Both the position numbers and the translations under genes were made by a program. This document shows positions 9,365 through 18,245 of a stretch of DNA of 64,000 bases, one piece after another. Numbering within the stretch: the stretch's first letter is position 1; every line of letters starts with the position of its first letter. The DNA comes from Prauserella isguenensis (GTDB lineage: Bacteria; Actinomycetota; Actinomycetes; Mycobacteriales; Pseudonocardiaceae): contig NZ_JACHWU010000001.1 in assembly GCF_014191605.1 (NCBI RefSeq), positions 1,736,001-1,800,000 on the forward strand, read 5' to 3'. The notes beneath the pieces were generated by a model. That model saw only the letters and a program-made list of their open reading frames with translations. It was not told where the DNA came from and made no database searches.

Positions 9365-10363
9365 GTGGACGTCGTCGACTACACGCCGGGGCCGGAGCAG
9401 TACGCCTGGACGTTCGGTGGCGCCCCTCCGACCCATCGGATCAAGCCCGGCACATTGTTGCGCCTGTGGACCGACGACGCTTTTTGCGGCCGGCTGCGCG
9501 ACGTCACCGACCTGCCGAGCGTCTCGCTCACCATGCCGTACGTGAACCCGCAGACCGGGCCGTTCCACGTGGAGGGTGCCGAGCCGGGGGACACGTTGGC
9601 GCTGCACATCGTGGACCTGACGCCGGCCAGGGGGTGGGGCGCCTCCACGACCATCCCGCTCTTCGGCGGGCTGACCGGTACCGACCGCACGGCGCTGCTG
9701 CAGGAACCGCTGCCCGAGCAGACGTGGATCTACGAAGTCAACGGCGACCGCGGCACCGTGGAGTTCGCCGCGCAGTCGACGGACCTGAAGCTCGAACTGC
9801 CGATCGCACCGATGCTCGGCACCGTCGGCGTCGCGCCGGCCGCGGGGGAGGCGCGGTCGTCGCTGGTGCCGGACGTCTTCGGCGGAAACATGGACACGCC
9901 GGAGATGAAGCCGGGGGTGACGTGCTATCTCGGGGTCAATGTGGACGGAGCGCTGTTCTCCGTCGGTGACGGCCACTACCGCCAGGGCGAAGGCGAATCC
10001 TGCGGCACGGCCGTGGAAGGTGCCATGAACGTCACGCTGCTGGTGGACCTGATCAAGGGCGGCGGACCGGCGTGGCCGCGCATCGAGTCGGACGAACACC
10101 TCACCGTGATCGGATCGAGCAGGCCGCTCGAGGACGCTTGGCGGGCGAGTCAGGTCGACATGATCCGTTGGCTCGGCGAGCTGTACGGCCTCGACGCCAT
10201 GGACGGCTACCAACTCGTCACGCAGATCAGCGAGTCGCCGCTGGCGAACGTGTGCGACGCCAACTACAGCGCAGCCACGAAGCTCGCGAAGAACCTGCTG
10301 CCCGCCGCCGACCCCTACGACGCGATGCACCGCAGCCTGCGGGAGCGGGCCGCGGCGCTGTGA
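9365..10363 (+). CDS. Acetamidase/formamidase family protein
   Basis: A 332-residue protein of the FmdA/AmdA fold. Family features include GPFHVEGAEPGDTLALHIVD near residue 62, NMDTPEMKPG near 178, LGVNVDGALFSVGDGHYRQGEGE near 191 with the metal-binding His and Glu, and a final NYSAATKLAKNLLP. Members hydrolyse short amides such as formamide and acetamide to ammonia and the acid. The start is GTG 9365, eight-base spaced from a good ribosome binding site; the frame upstream is not coding. It is followed 34 bases later by an SDR gene that it probably shares a transcript with. Confidence 0.88.
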   Translation: MDVVDYTPGPEQYAWTFGGAPPTHRIKPGTLLRLWTDDAFCGRLRDVTDLPSVSLTMPYVNPQTGPFHVEGAEPGDTLALHIVDLTPARGWGASTTIPLFGGLTGTDRTALLQEPLPEQTWIYEVNGDRGTVEFAAQSTDLKLELPIAPMLGTVGVAPAAGEARSSLVPDVFGGNMDTPEMKPGVTCYLGVNVDGALFSVGDGHYRQGEGESCGTAVEGAMNVTLLVDLIKGGGPAWPRIESDEHLTVIGSSRPLEDAWRASQVDMIRWLGELYGLDAMDGYQLVTQISESPLANVCDANYSAATKLAKNLLPAADPYDAMHRSLRERAAAL

Positions 10364-10397
10364 GGCCCGGACACCGCGACGATACGGAGGACGACCC

Positions 10398-11159
10398 ATG
10401 GACCTGGGACTCGGCGGGCTGAAGGCGCTCGTCACCGGAGGCACCAAGGGAATCGGTGCCGCGACCGTGCGCACGCTCGCCGACGAGGGTGCGGCCGTGT
10501 CGCTGTGCGCACGCACGAAGTCCGATGTGGACGGAATGGTGGCGGAGCTGCGCGAGGCGGGGCACACCGCCACCGGCAGTGCCGTCGACGTCGGTGACGC
10601 CGACGGTATCGGTGAGTGGGTCGCCTCCAGCGCGGAGGAGCTCGGCGGCGTGGACATCGTGGTGGCCAACGTCAGCGCACTCGCCATCCCGGACTCGGAG
10701 GAGAACTGGAACGCGAGCTTCCAAGTCGACATGATGCACACGGTGCGTACGGTGAACGCCGCGATGCCGCACCTGGAACGCAGCGGTGCGGGCTCGATCG
10801 TCACGATCTCGAGCGTGTCCGGGCGCGAGGTGGACTTCGCCGCAGGCCCGTACGGCACGTTCAAGGCCGCCATCGTGCACTACACGCAGGGCTTGGCGCA
10901 CCAGCTCGCGGACAGGCCGATCCGGGCGAACAGCGTCTCTCCCGGCAACACGTACTTTCCCGGCGGTATCTGGGCGAGCAACGAGGAGAACAACCCCGAG
11001 CTGTTCCAGTACGCCCTGTCGCTGAACCCCACGGGCCGCATGGGCACGCCCGAGGAAGTGGCGAAGGCGGTGGCGTTCCTGGCCAGTCCCGCGGCGAGCT
11101 TCGTCACCGGCACCAACCTCGTCGTGGACGGCGCGCTCACCCGCGGCGTCCAACTCTGA
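10398..11159 (+). CDS. SDR-family oxidoreductase
   Basis: A 253-residue classical short-chain dehydrogenase. TGGTKGIG (residues 13-20) is the cofactor-binding glycine motif, ANVSAL stands where NNAG is usual, and the catalytic Ser/Tyr/Lys are in TISSVSG and PYGTFKAA. The Arg in the CARTK segment near position 37 suggests NADP(H). ATG 10398 has GGAGGAC upstream. It lies 34 bases after the amidase gene and is followed by a remnant with an acyl-ligase motif, so the original operon may have been longer. Confidence 0.9.
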   Translation: MDLGLGGLKALVTGGTKGIGAATVRTLADEGAAVSLCARTKSDVDGMVAELREAGHTATGSAVDVGDADGIGEWVASSAEELGGVDIVVANVSALAIPDSEENWNASFQVDMMHTVRTVNAAMPHLERSGAGSIVTISSVSGREVDFAAGPYGTFKAAIVHYTQGLAHQLADRPIRANSVSPGNTYFPGGIWASNEENNPELFQYALSLNPTGRMGTPEEVAKAVAFLASPAASFVTGTNLVVDGALTRGVQL

Positions 11160-11183
11160 CACCCGCCGCACGGACGTGGAGGG

Positions 11184-11320
11184 TTGAACGCACCGGACGT
11201 ACGACCGGTCGGCGACCTGCCGAACGAACTGGGGAAGACCGCGCGACGGGAGTTGCGGTCGGCCGCCGCGGTCGCGGCGTTGCGGCGGCGAAGCCGGCCG
11301 TCGACGCCTCGCGGTCAGCC
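11184..11320 (+). pseudogene. Possible 3' remnant of an acyl-CoA synthetase (A10 motif)
   Basis: After the SDR gene the frame from 11184 reads VGDLPNELGKTARRELRSA. LPxxxxGKxxRRELR is the A10 motif at the very C-terminus of ANL-type adenylate-forming ligases, whose Lys contacts the acyl-adenylate. No other motif of the family is present upstream, so at most the last part of a gene survives. Confidence 0.4.
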
Positions 11321-12961
11321 GCGGAGCATCGCCGTGACCGCGTCGATCGTGTCGGCGTCGGCGGCCTCCTTGTCCGGCCGGTAACGCAGCACCCGCGCGA
11401 AACGCAACGCCACACCTCCGGGATAGCGCGTGCTCGTCTGCACTCCGTCGAGCTCGATCTCCACGACGAGTTCCGGTCGCAGGTGGACGGTCCAGTCATC
11501 GCTGCCGCGTTGTAGCTCGGGGAAACGGCGGGTCTGCCATTCCAGGAGTTCGTCGGTCAGGCCCTTGAACGTCTTGCCGACCATGATCGGCTCGCCGCCG
11601 TCCGGGTCGCGTGCGCCGAGGTGCAGATTGGACAGATAGCCGGTGCGCCTGCCGTGCCCCCACTCCGCGGCCAGCACGACCAGATCCAGCGTGTGCGACG
11701 GTTTGACCTTGAGCCACGCGCGCCCTCGTCTGCCCGCGGCGTACGGCGTGTCCGGGTCCTTCACCATCACGCCCTCGTGTCCCGCGTCGAGCGAGGACTC
11801 CAACAGAGCCGCCGGATCGGACGGCGCGACCTCGCCGGGAATGACGTGCTCACCCGCGACCCGGTGCAGCGCTTCCCGGCGCTCCCGCAGCGATGCGTCC
11901 AGCAGGTCGGTTCCGTCGAGGTGCAGGCAGTCGAAGAAGTACGGCCGCAGCAGCAGTGCCTTGACCTGCTCCTCCCGCGTGCTGCCGAAGCGCGACATCG
12001 TCTCCTGGAACGGCCGCGGCCTGCCGTCGTCGGTCAGCGCGAGTGTTTCGCCGTCGAGTACCACCGACGCGCAGGGCAGGCCGCGCACGAGGTCGGCGAG
12101 TTCGGCGACCTGCCGGGTGACCTCCCGCAACGTGCGGGTGTAGACGTGCACCTCGTCGCCGTCGCGATGCACCTGGATCCGGGCGCCGTCGAGTTTGTAC
12201 TCCACGATCGGCTCGGCGATGCCCTCGACGGCCTGGTCGAGTGACTCGGCAGGGGAGGCGAGCATGGGCCGGACCGGCCGCCCGAGTTCGAGCCGGAACG
12301 CCAGCAAGGCCTCCCGCCCTCCGGAGGCCGCCGCCGCGGCGGTCTCGGCCAGTCCACCCGAGAGCATCACCGCGCGGCGCACCAGGTCGCCGGGTACGCC
12401 GGTGGCCGTGGCGATCGCCTCGATCATCACGCCTTCCAGCGCTCCCTGCCGCAGCTCCCCGGTGAGCAGACGCAGCAGGAAGTCCTGCTCAGCGGAGGTG
12501 GCACGAGCCAGCAGGTGCGACAGCAGTTCGGAACGGCGGGCCGCCGACCCGCTGCCGCTCGTGGTGGCGACGTCGCCGAGGTGGGTGTCGACCTCGGCGA
12601 CGGTCAGGGTCGGCGTCTCCGCCGGTCGTCCGAGCAGGCCTCGCAGGGTTCGCCACCCGACACCGATGCGGCCCTGCGTCGGCGCGCCGGTCAGGAACGC
12701 GACCGTGGGCGCAAGCTCGCCCACCTGCGCGCGGCCCAGGACGTCCGCCAGGATCGCGGTCTTGGCCTTGCGTGATCGCGTGGCGGCCAGCTCGCCGGAG
12801 GCGCGGACGACGTCGTCCAGGTGCAGGCCGGCGGGGCGGGACTCGGTGTCGACGGGTCGGCCGGACTCGGGGTCGCGGTGTTCGAATCCGCCGGGGCCGG
12901 GGCCGGGGCCGGGGCCGGGGCCGCGGTGCTGGGAGTCGCGGTGCTGGGAGTCGCGCTGCAT
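11315..12961 (-). CDS. ligB: ATP-dependent DNA ligase LigB
   Basis: A 548-residue ATP-dependent ligase matching mycobacterial LigB along its length. It has an N-terminal DNA-binding domain (about 50-230), the nucleotidyltransferase motif I EYKLDGARIQ near 255 with the lysine that takes AMP, motif III-type DGETLAL near 310, motif IV GHEGVMVKD near 415, motif V AWLKVKP near 437, and an OB domain ending in TRYPGGVALRFARV. It seals nicks in repair rather than replication. From ATG 12961 the first 45 residues are low complexity (RDSQH twice, then PG repeats) and overlap the 3' end of the EamA gene; the conserved protein starts only at LHLDDVV, and there is no start codon in between. Confidence 0.93.
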   Translation of the reverse strand: MQRDSQHRDSQHRGPGPGPGPGPGGFEHRDPESGRPVDTESRPAGLHLDDVVRASGELAATRSRKAKTAILADVLGRAQVGELAPTVAFLTGAPTQGRIGVGWRTLRGLLGRPAETPTLTVAEVDTHLGDVATTSGSGSAARRSELLSHLLARATSAEQDFLLRLLTGELRQGALEGVMIEAIATATGVPGDLVRRAVMLSGGLAETAAAAASGGREALLAFRLELGRPVRPMLASPAESLDQAVEGIAEPIVEYKLDGARIQVHRDGDEVHVYTRTLREVTRQVAELADLVRGLPCASVVLDGETLALTDDGRPRPFQETMSRFGSTREEQVKALLLRPYFFDCLHLDGTDLLDASLRERREALHRVAGEHVIPGEVAPSDPAALLESSLDAGHEGVMVKDPDTPYAAGRRGRAWLKVKPSHTLDLVVLAAEWGHGRRTGYLSNLHLGARDPDGGEPIMVGKTFKGLTDELLEWQTRRFPELQRGSDDWTVHLRPELVVEIELDGVQTSTRYPGGVALRFARVLRYRPDKEAADADTIDAVTAMLRG

Positions 12962-13857
12962 GGCTCCATCGTCGCGCGCGAGGCCGACATCTCGCGTGGT
13001 GAACGCAGCGCGAGCAGCACGGCACCGAAGCACACGACGAGTCCCGCCAGGCCCTCGAGGGTCACCGGCTCCCCGAACATCAGCAGCGCGGCGAGCATCG
13101 TCGTCGGCGGGGTCAGGTACAGCAGGGTCGACACCCGGCGCACCGAGCCACGCCGGGCCACGGCCCAGTAGAACCCGTAGCCGCCGAATGTCGACAAGAC
13201 GACCAACCAGGTGATCGCGAGCCAGAAGTCGCCCGACGCCGGTGGTGCGACGTCGCCCGTGAGGGCCGCGACCGGCATGAACACGAGGGTGGAGAGTGCG
13301 GCCTGGATCAGCAGCGACTCGGCGAGCGGCAGCGAGGAGGGGAGCCTGCGCTGCGCGAACGTGCCCGCCACGAGGCTGAGCATCGCCAGCAGCGGCAGTG
13401 TGTACGCGAGGGTGGGTGCGCTGCCCGAGAGGTCGCCCGACACCACGAGCGCGACCCCGCCGAGGCCGAGGATCAGGCCGAACCACTGCGTCGCGGATGT
13501 GTGCTCACCGAGGAGCGGACCCGACAGTGCCGCGGCGACGATCGGTTGCAGTGCCGCGATCAGCGCCGACGTGCCCGCCGGAACGCCCAGTTCGGCCGAC
13601 CACACGACGCCCGACAGGTAACCGACTTGCGTCAGCAGTCCGAGCAACCCGTGCACACCGAGCTCGCGCAGTGGGATGTGCCGCCGTCGGAAGGTCAGCC
13701 ACCACAGCCCCAGCAGTGCGGTGACCGCCGCGAACCGCCAGGCCAGCAGCGTCGCGCTGCTCGCGAGGGCGGTGCCCATGGTCGCGCCGATGAACCCCGA
13801 GCTCCACAGCAGTACGAATCCCACCGCGAGTCCGGCGTCGGTGCGTGACGTCCCCAC
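12691..13857 (-). CDS. EamA/DMT-family transporter with an alternate-frame C-terminal tail
   Basis: About 388 residues. The first 290 form ten membrane helices of the drug/metabolite transporter superfamily (two EamA repeats; LIAALQPIVAAALSGPLLGE ends the first and YLTPPTTMLAALLMFGE marks the second). After LRSPREM the frame stays open for about 95 more codons, giving an Ala-Pro-Thr-Ser tail that is read from ligB sequence in another frame. The overlap of about 270 bases is far longer than usual. GTG 13857 is preferred because AGGAGGA lies just upstream; GTG 13878 is possible. The gene is divergent from a TetR gene that is the likely repressor. Confidence 0.85.
   Translation of the reverse strand: MGTSRTDAGLAVGFVLLWSSGFIGATMGTALASSATLLAWRFAAVTALLGLWWLTFRRRHIPLRELGVHGLLGLLTQVGYLSGVVWSAELGVPAGTSALIAALQPIVAAALSGPLLGEHTSATQWFGLILGLGGVALVVSGDLSGSAPTLAYTLPLLAMLSLVAGTFAQRRLPSSLPLAESLLIQAALSTLVFMPVAALTGDVAPPASGDFWLAITWLVVLSTFGGYGFYWAVARRGSVRRVSTLLYLTPPTTMLAALLMFGEPVTLEGLAGLVVCFGAVLLALRSPREMSASRATMEPCSATPSTATPSTAAPAPAPAPAPADSNTATPSPADPSTPSPAPPACTWTTSSAPPASWPPRDHARPRPRSWRTSWAARRWASLRPRSRS
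12891..12952. repeat. CCGGGG hexanucleotide x5 next to a 15-bp tandem repeat
   Basis: Five exact CCGGGG units (12891-12920) are followed by two exact copies of a 15-base unit (12923-12937, 12938-12952). The plus strand has five runs of four G separated by CC, enough for an intramolecular G-quadruplex. The tract is read as PG repeats in ligB and as AP repeats in the EamA tail. Confidence 0.9.
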
Positions 13858-13886
13858 GAATCCTCCTCTGCCTACCACCTGAGCGA

Positions 13887-13922
13887 TGTATACTGACCGG
13901 TATAGCTACTAGTACTATACAG
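13887..13922. promoter_or_regulatory. Probable TetR operator(s) over divergent promoters
   Basis: An AT-rich island with three half-sites: GTATAC at 13888-13893, GTATA at 13900-13904 and CTATAC at 13915-13920. GTATAC-type arms face each other as TATAC-N6-GTATA and TATAG-N9-CTATA. TATACT (plus) and TATAGT (minus) can be -10 boxes. It lies between the EamA gene and the tetR gene and is the natural site for the latter. Confidence 0.55.
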
Positions 13923-14007
13923 ATCTGTTTACCGTCAAGGAGGATCCGGCAGCGTCCGCACGATCGCCCAACCGGACGCGTTCCGCGCGGCCCCTTAGGA
14001 TCGAGAC

Positions 14008-14586
14008 ATGAGCGAACAGCCGGCGATGACACCCGCGGCCGAGCGGGTGCTCGAGGTCGTGGAGAAACTGTTCTACGACAACGGAATCCACGCCGTCGGC
14101 GTCGACATGATCGCCGCCGAGGCCGGAGTCACGAAGAAGACGCTCTACGACCGGTTCGGTTCGAAGGACGCGATCGTCCGGCTCTACCTCGAACGCAGGG
14201 ACGCCCGGTGGCGTGAACACGTGACCGCGGTCGTCGAGCAGCCCGGCAGGTTCGGTCCCCGACGGCGCGTGCTCCTGATGTTCGACGCCCTGGAGTCGTG
14301 GATGGCCGCCGAGAATCCGCGTGGCTGCGCGTTCGTCAACGCGCTGGCCGAACTGCCGGATCCGGACCATCCCGCGCGCCCGGCGATCGCGAGCGAGAAG
14401 CAGTGGGTGCTGGACTACCTGCGACGGCTCGTGCGCGACACCGGAGCCCGCAACCCGCGCAAGCTCGCGGCGTCCCTGTTCATGCTGTTCGAGGGCGCCG
14501 CGGTGGCGGCCTCGGTCGACGTCGTCCCCGGGGCGGTGGCGGGTGCCAGGGACGCGGCCCGGCAGTTGCTCGACGCCGCGCTGTGA
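14008..14586 (+). CDS. TetR-family regulator
   Basis: A 192-residue TetR protein with its HTH at about 30-55 (DMIAAEAGVTKKTLYDRFGSKD). The ligand domain contains PRGCAFVNALAELPDPDHPA, a pattern of the AcrR-like branch, and ends with a typical helix. It probably senses a small compound and represses the divergent EamA exporter. TAGGAT (13996-14001) is six bases before ATG 14008 with no ribosome binding site, so it is likely leaderless. Confidence 0.9.
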   Translation: MSEQPAMTPAAERVLEVVEKLFYDNGIHAVGVDMIAAEAGVTKKTLYDRFGSKDAIVRLYLERRDARWREHVTAVVEQPGRFGPRRRVLLMFDALESWMAAENPRGCAFVNALAELPDPDHPARPAIASEKQWVLDYLRRLVRDTGARNPRKLAASLFMLFEGAAVAASVDVVPGAVAGARDAARQLLDAAL

Positions 14587-14598
14587 GGCGGGCCGGCG

Positions 14599-14670
14599 TC
14601 AGCCCAGGCGCGCCTGCACTCCGTCGAGGATCACTTCGAGGCCGAACGTGAACACGTGCGCCGGGTACGT
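14599..14670 (-). pseudogene. C-terminal remnant of another TetR regulator
   Basis: On the minus strand the frame reads YPAHVFTFGLEVILDGVQARLG and stops at 14601-14599. F.FGLE.ILDGV is the usual last helix of one TetR subfamily. Upstream on the minus strand the frame breaks into the fumC terminator region, so only the tail is left. Confidence 0.45.
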
Positions 14671-14721
14671 GGAGCGAACTCCGCGCCCACCGCCGCGCCG
14701 AATCGGCGGCGTCGACCCACG

Positions 14722-14750
14722 TGGGGCCGCCCCGGTGCGAGGCGGCCCCA
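14722..14750. terminator. Terminator of fumC
   Basis: A perfect ten-base stem (14722-14731 with 14741-14750) with a nine-base loop lies nine bases past the fumC stop on the minus strand. Confidence 0.75.
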
Positions 14751-14758
14751 TGTCGTCG

Positions 14759-16156
14759 TCATTTGCCGCCGCGCGCCATGCCGAGTACGTCGAGGGCCTC
14801 GTCGAGCTGGGCCTCGGTGAGCTTGCCCTGCTCGATGTAGCCGCGTTCGACCACGACCTCCCGGATCGTCTTCAGCTCCTTGAGGGCCTGCTTGGCCACG
14901 GCCGCGGCCTCCTCGTAGCCGATGTAGGCGTTGAGCGGCGTCACGATCGACGGCGAGCCCTCGGCGTAGGCCTGGGTGCGTTCGGTGTTGACGGTCAGGC
15001 CCGCGAACACCTTGTCGGCCAGCAGCCGCGACACGGCCGACAGCAGCCGCGCCGACTCCAGCACGTTGCGCGCGATCACCGGAAGGTTCACGTTCAGCTG
15101 GAAGTTGCCCTGCGATCCGGCGAACGCGACGGCCGCGTCGTTGCCGACCACCTGTGCCACCACCTGCAGCGTCGCCTCCGGGATGACCGGGTTGACCTTG
15201 CCCGGCATGATCGACGACCCGGGCTGCAGATCCGGCAGTGCCAGTTCGGACAGTCCCGTGCGCGGCCCGGAGCCGAGCCACCGCAGGTCGTTGGCGATCT
15301 TGTTCAGCGACACCGCCACCGTGCGCAGATGCCCGGAGGTCTCGACCACGCCGTCCTGCGAGGCCTGCGCCTCGAAGTGGTTGCGCGCCTCGGCGAGCGG
15401 CAGGTCGGTCACCTTGGCGAGTTCGTCGGCGACGGCCGAGCCGAATCCGGCGGGCGCGTTGAGCCCGGAGCCGACCGCCGTTCCGCCGATGGGCAGCTCC
15501 CCGAGCCGGGGCAGGCCGCTGCGCAGGCGCTCGATGCCGAACCGCACCTGTGACGCCCACGCGCCCGCCTCCTGGCCGAGCGTGATCGGGACTGCGTCCA
15601 TCAGGTGGGTGCGCCCCGACTTCACGATCTCGGACCACTCGGCGGCCCGCTGCTCGATCGTCGTCGCCAGGTGTTCGAGTGCCGGGACGACGTCGGTGAG
15701 CACGGCCTCGGTCGCGGCGACGTGAATGGTGGTCGGGAACGTGTCGTTGGACGACTGCGAGGCGTTGACGTGGTCGTTCGGGTGCACGTCCCGGCCCAGC
15801 GCGCGGGAGGCGAGGGTGGCGATGACCTCGTTGGCGTTCATGTTCGACGACGTGCCCGAGCCGGTCTGGAACACGTCGATGGGGAAGTGGTCGTCGTGGC
15901 GGCCCTCGGCGACCTCGTCGGCCGCGCTCGCGATGGCCGCGGCCACCTCGGCGTCGAGCACCCCCAGGCGCGCGTTCACCCGGGCGCAGGCCGCCTTGAG
16001 CAGCCCGAGTGCGCGGATCTGGGCGCGTTCCAGGCCCGCGCCGGAGATCGGGAAGTTCTCCACCGCCCGCTGTGTCTGTGCGCGGTACAGGGCGTCGGCC
16101 GGAACCTTGACCTCGCCCATCGTGTCGTGTTCGATCCGGAATTCCTGCTCTGCCAT
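14759..16156 (-). CDS. fumC: Fumarate hydratase, class II
   Basis: A 465-residue fumarase: fumarate plus water to L-malate in the TCA cycle. The superfamily signature [11 protein letters not shown] is near residue 318, [10 protein letters not shown] near 98, [11 protein letters not shown] near 130 and [12 protein letters not shown] near 178, with the catalytic His in the last. The start is ATG 16156 ([14 protein letters not shown]); the longer frame lacks family similarity. The same gene lies beside glpX in mycobacteria (Rv1098c/Rv1099c); here two genes sit between. Confidence 0.95.
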   Translation of the reverse strand: MAEQEFRIEHDTMGEVKVPADALYRAQTQRAVENFPISGAGLERAQIRALGLLKAACARVNARLGVLDAEVAAAIASAADEVAEGRHDDHFPIDVFQTGSGTSSNMNANEVIATLASRALGRDVHPNDHVNASQSSNDTFPTTIHVAATEAVLTDVVPALEHLATTIEQRAAEWSEIVKSGRTHLMDAVPITLGQEAGAWASQVRFGIERLRSGLPRLGELPIGGTAVGSGLNAPAGFGSAVADELAKVTDLPLAEARNHFEAQASQDGVVETSGHLRTVAVSLNKIANDLRWLGSGPRTGLSELALPDLQPGSSIMPGKVNPVIPEATLQVVAQVVGNDAAVAFAGSQGNFQLNVNLPVIARNVLESARLLSAVSRLLADKVFAGLTVNTERTQAYAEGSPSIVTPLNAYIGYEEAAAVAKQALKELKTIREVVVERGYIEQGKLTEAQLDEALDVLGMARGGK

Positions 16157-16348
16157 GTCCCCAGTCTGCTCCCGGGGCCGCCCGATCCGCCGGGTGTCGT
16201 GCGGCACGTCGCCGAGACGGGCGGCACGTCGGCGGCCGGGCGCGGGAGACGGGGCGGCGCCGACTGTCGCGGCGGTCACACCATCGGCGTCACGGCATTA
16301 CGATCAAGAGTGCGCCTACTCATCGACGGCGGAAAGGGCGGTGCGCCC

Positions 16349-17413
16349 ATGGCCGAACCAAGGGAGACCTCCGAGACGACGGGGCTCACGGAAACGACGG
16401 GTCCCACCGGGGCGGCTCAGCTCGCCGAGGTCGACGTGCTGATCGTCGGCGCGGGACCGACCGGGCTGTTCGCGGCTTACTACGCGGGGTTCCGCGGGTT
16501 GTCGGCGGCGATCGTCGACTCGCTTCCCGAGGCGGGCGGCCAGGTCACGGCCATGTACCCGGAGAAGATGATCTACGACGTGGCCGGATTCCCCGGGGTG
16601 CGCGGACGTGACCTCGTGAAAGGTCTCGTCGAACAGGCGAACCAGTGGAATCCGCGGTACCTGCTCGGCCGCAAGGCCCACGCGCTCGACGACGACGGCG
16701 AGCGGCTCACGATGACGCTCGACGGCGAGTCCGGCGGGGAGACCGTGCGCGCCAAGGCGGTGCTCATCACCGCGGGTATCGGTGAGTTCACGCCACGGCC
16801 GCTGCCCGCGGGCGACGGCTGGCTCGGCCGAGGCATGGTGCACTTCGTGCCCGCGCTCGACGAGCACGCGGGCAAGGATGTCGTGGTCGTCGGCGGCGGC
16901 GATTCGGCGTTCGACTGGGTGCTGGCGTTGCACCCGGTCGTCCGCAGCGTGACGCTCGTGCACCGCAGGGCCAAGTTCCGCGCGGCCGAGTCGATCATCC
17001 GCGAGGCCCGTGAGGCCGGCATCAGGATCATCACCGACGCCGAGGTCGCCGAACTGCGCGGCGACGCCGACGGCACGCTCGCCGAGGTGGCGCTGGAGAT
17101 CAAGGACCCGGACACCAAGGAAACCCGACCGGAGGTGCTGCCCGCGCAGACGGTCGTGGCCGCACTGGGCTTCACCGCCGACCTCGGGCCGATCGAGGAC
17201 TGGGGCCTGGAGATCCACCAGCGTTCGATCACCGTGGACTCGACCATGGCGACGGCACGCCGGAGGATCTACGCCGCGGGCGACGTCGCCGCCTACCCCG
17301 GCAAGGTCAAGCTCATCGCGACGGGATTCGGCGAGGCCGCTACCGCGGTCAACAACATCGCCGTCGAACTCGACCCGTCGGCCCGGCTGTTCCCGGGCCA
17401 CTCCAGCGGCTGA
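16349..17413 (+). CDS. Ferredoxin-NADP(+) reductase, thioredoxin reductase-like type
   Basis: A 354-residue two-dinucleotide-domain flavoprotein. FAD-binding VLIVGAGPTGLFAAYY near residue 30, GGQVTAMYPEKMIYDVAGFP near 60, NADP-binding VVVVGGGDSAFDW near 180, and the second FAD motif YAAGDVAAYPGKVKLIATGFGEAATAVNN near 310. No CxxC disulphide is present, which separates it from thioredoxin reductase and fits the YumC-type reductase. It moves electrons between NADPH and a ferredoxin. ATG 16349 has GGAAAGG upstream; a GTG at 16310 with TACGAT five bases before it is an alternative leaderless start adding 13 residues. It ends four bases before the convergent protease gene. Confidence 0.9.
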   Translation: MAEPRETSETTGLTETTGPTGAAQLAEVDVLIVGAGPTGLFAAYYAGFRGLSAAIVDSLPEAGGQVTAMYPEKMIYDVAGFPGVRGRDLVKGLVEQANQWNPRYLLGRKAHALDDDGERLTMTLDGESGGETVRAKAVLITAGIGEFTPRPLPAGDGWLGRGMVHFVPALDEHAGKDVVVVGGGDSAFDWVLALHPVVRSVTLVHRRAKFRAAESIIREAREAGIRIITDAEVAELRGDADGTLAEVALEIKDPDTKETRPEVLPAQTVVAALGFTADLGPIEDWGLEIHQRSITVDSTMATARRRIYAAGDVAAYPGKVKLIATGFGEAATAVNNIAVELDPSARLFPGHSSG

Positions 17414-17417
17414 GCGG

Positions 17418-18245
17418 TCAGCGCGCGACCGTCGCGTCGATCCACGGCGCGTAGGCCGTGGCGGAGGTGTAGATCGACGGGGACGTGCCGCAGACGGGCT
17501 TGTTGTTGCCGGACCGGCTCGACATGCCCACGAGGCGCCACCGCTCGCCCGCCCGCACGAGCTGTGGTCCGCCCGAGTCGCCGTAACACGCACCCGCACC
17601 GTCGGGATTGCCCGTGCACACCTCGGACGCCGCGTCGAACCCGGCGGCACACCGTTCACCGTCGACGACCTGCGTGTCGACCTGTTGCAGCGTCACCGGG
17701 GCCTCGCCGCAGCCGTTCTCCGGGCACGTCTGGCCCCAGCCGAGCAGCCGCGTCGGCGTGCCGGGCTCCGTCGGTGCCGGACCCTCGGGTGCAGCGGCGT
17801 CGGAGGGTGCGTCGGCGCCCGCGATCTCGACGGGCTGTGCCGACACGGGAGCGCTCAGCCGGACGAGCGCGAGGTCGCCGGTCGAACCCGGGTACTGGTA
17901 GGACGGGTGGACGACGACCTCCGCGGCGTCGGCGACCTCGCCGCCCTTCGTCCGGTCGGTGCTGCCGATCCGGGCCCTCAACACGGCGGGGTCCTGAGCC
18001 TCGCCGCCCGCGCCCTGCACGCAGTGTGCCGCGGTGACCAGCCACTCCGGCCGCAGCAGCGCGGCGCCGCACACGTGCTCGCCCCGGTCCTGCAGCGACG
18101 CCATGAACGGGTATGTCTCGCCCGCCGGCGTACCGCCGACCAGATCCGGCTGCACCGACGCGGATGCCGTGGGTGCCACGACGGTCGCCAGGCAGGCCGC
18201 GACGGCCGAGACGACGGTGGCGAAACGAGTGAACCCGCCTCGCAT
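17418..18245 (-). CDS. Secreted trypsin-like serine protease (S1A)
   Basis: A 275-residue pre-protein with a signal peptide (residues 1-30, ending ASA). The activation-like site is [17 protein letters not shown]. The catalytic triad is visible: TAAHC near 69 (His), [10 protein letters not shown] (Asp) and GDSGGPQ near 225 (Ser). Six or more cysteines fit disulphides of an exported enzyme. Its ATG shares a base with the glpX stop (TGATG), so the two are translated from one message, an odd pairing of a sugar phosphatase and an exported protease. Confidence 0.93.
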   Translation of the reverse strand: MRGGFTRFATVVSAVAACLATVVAPTASASVQPDLVGGTPAGETYPFMASLQDRGEHVCGAALLRPEWLVTAAHCVQGAGGEAQDPAVLRARIGSTDRTKGGEVADAAEVVVHPSYQYPGSTGDLALVRLSAPVSAQPVEIAGADAPSDAAAPEGPAPTEPGTPTRLLGWGQTCPENGCGEAPVTLQQVDTQVVDGERCAAGFDAASEVCTGNPDGAGACYGDSGGPQLVRAGERWRLVGMSSRSGNNKPVCGTSPSIYTSATAYAPWIDATVAR

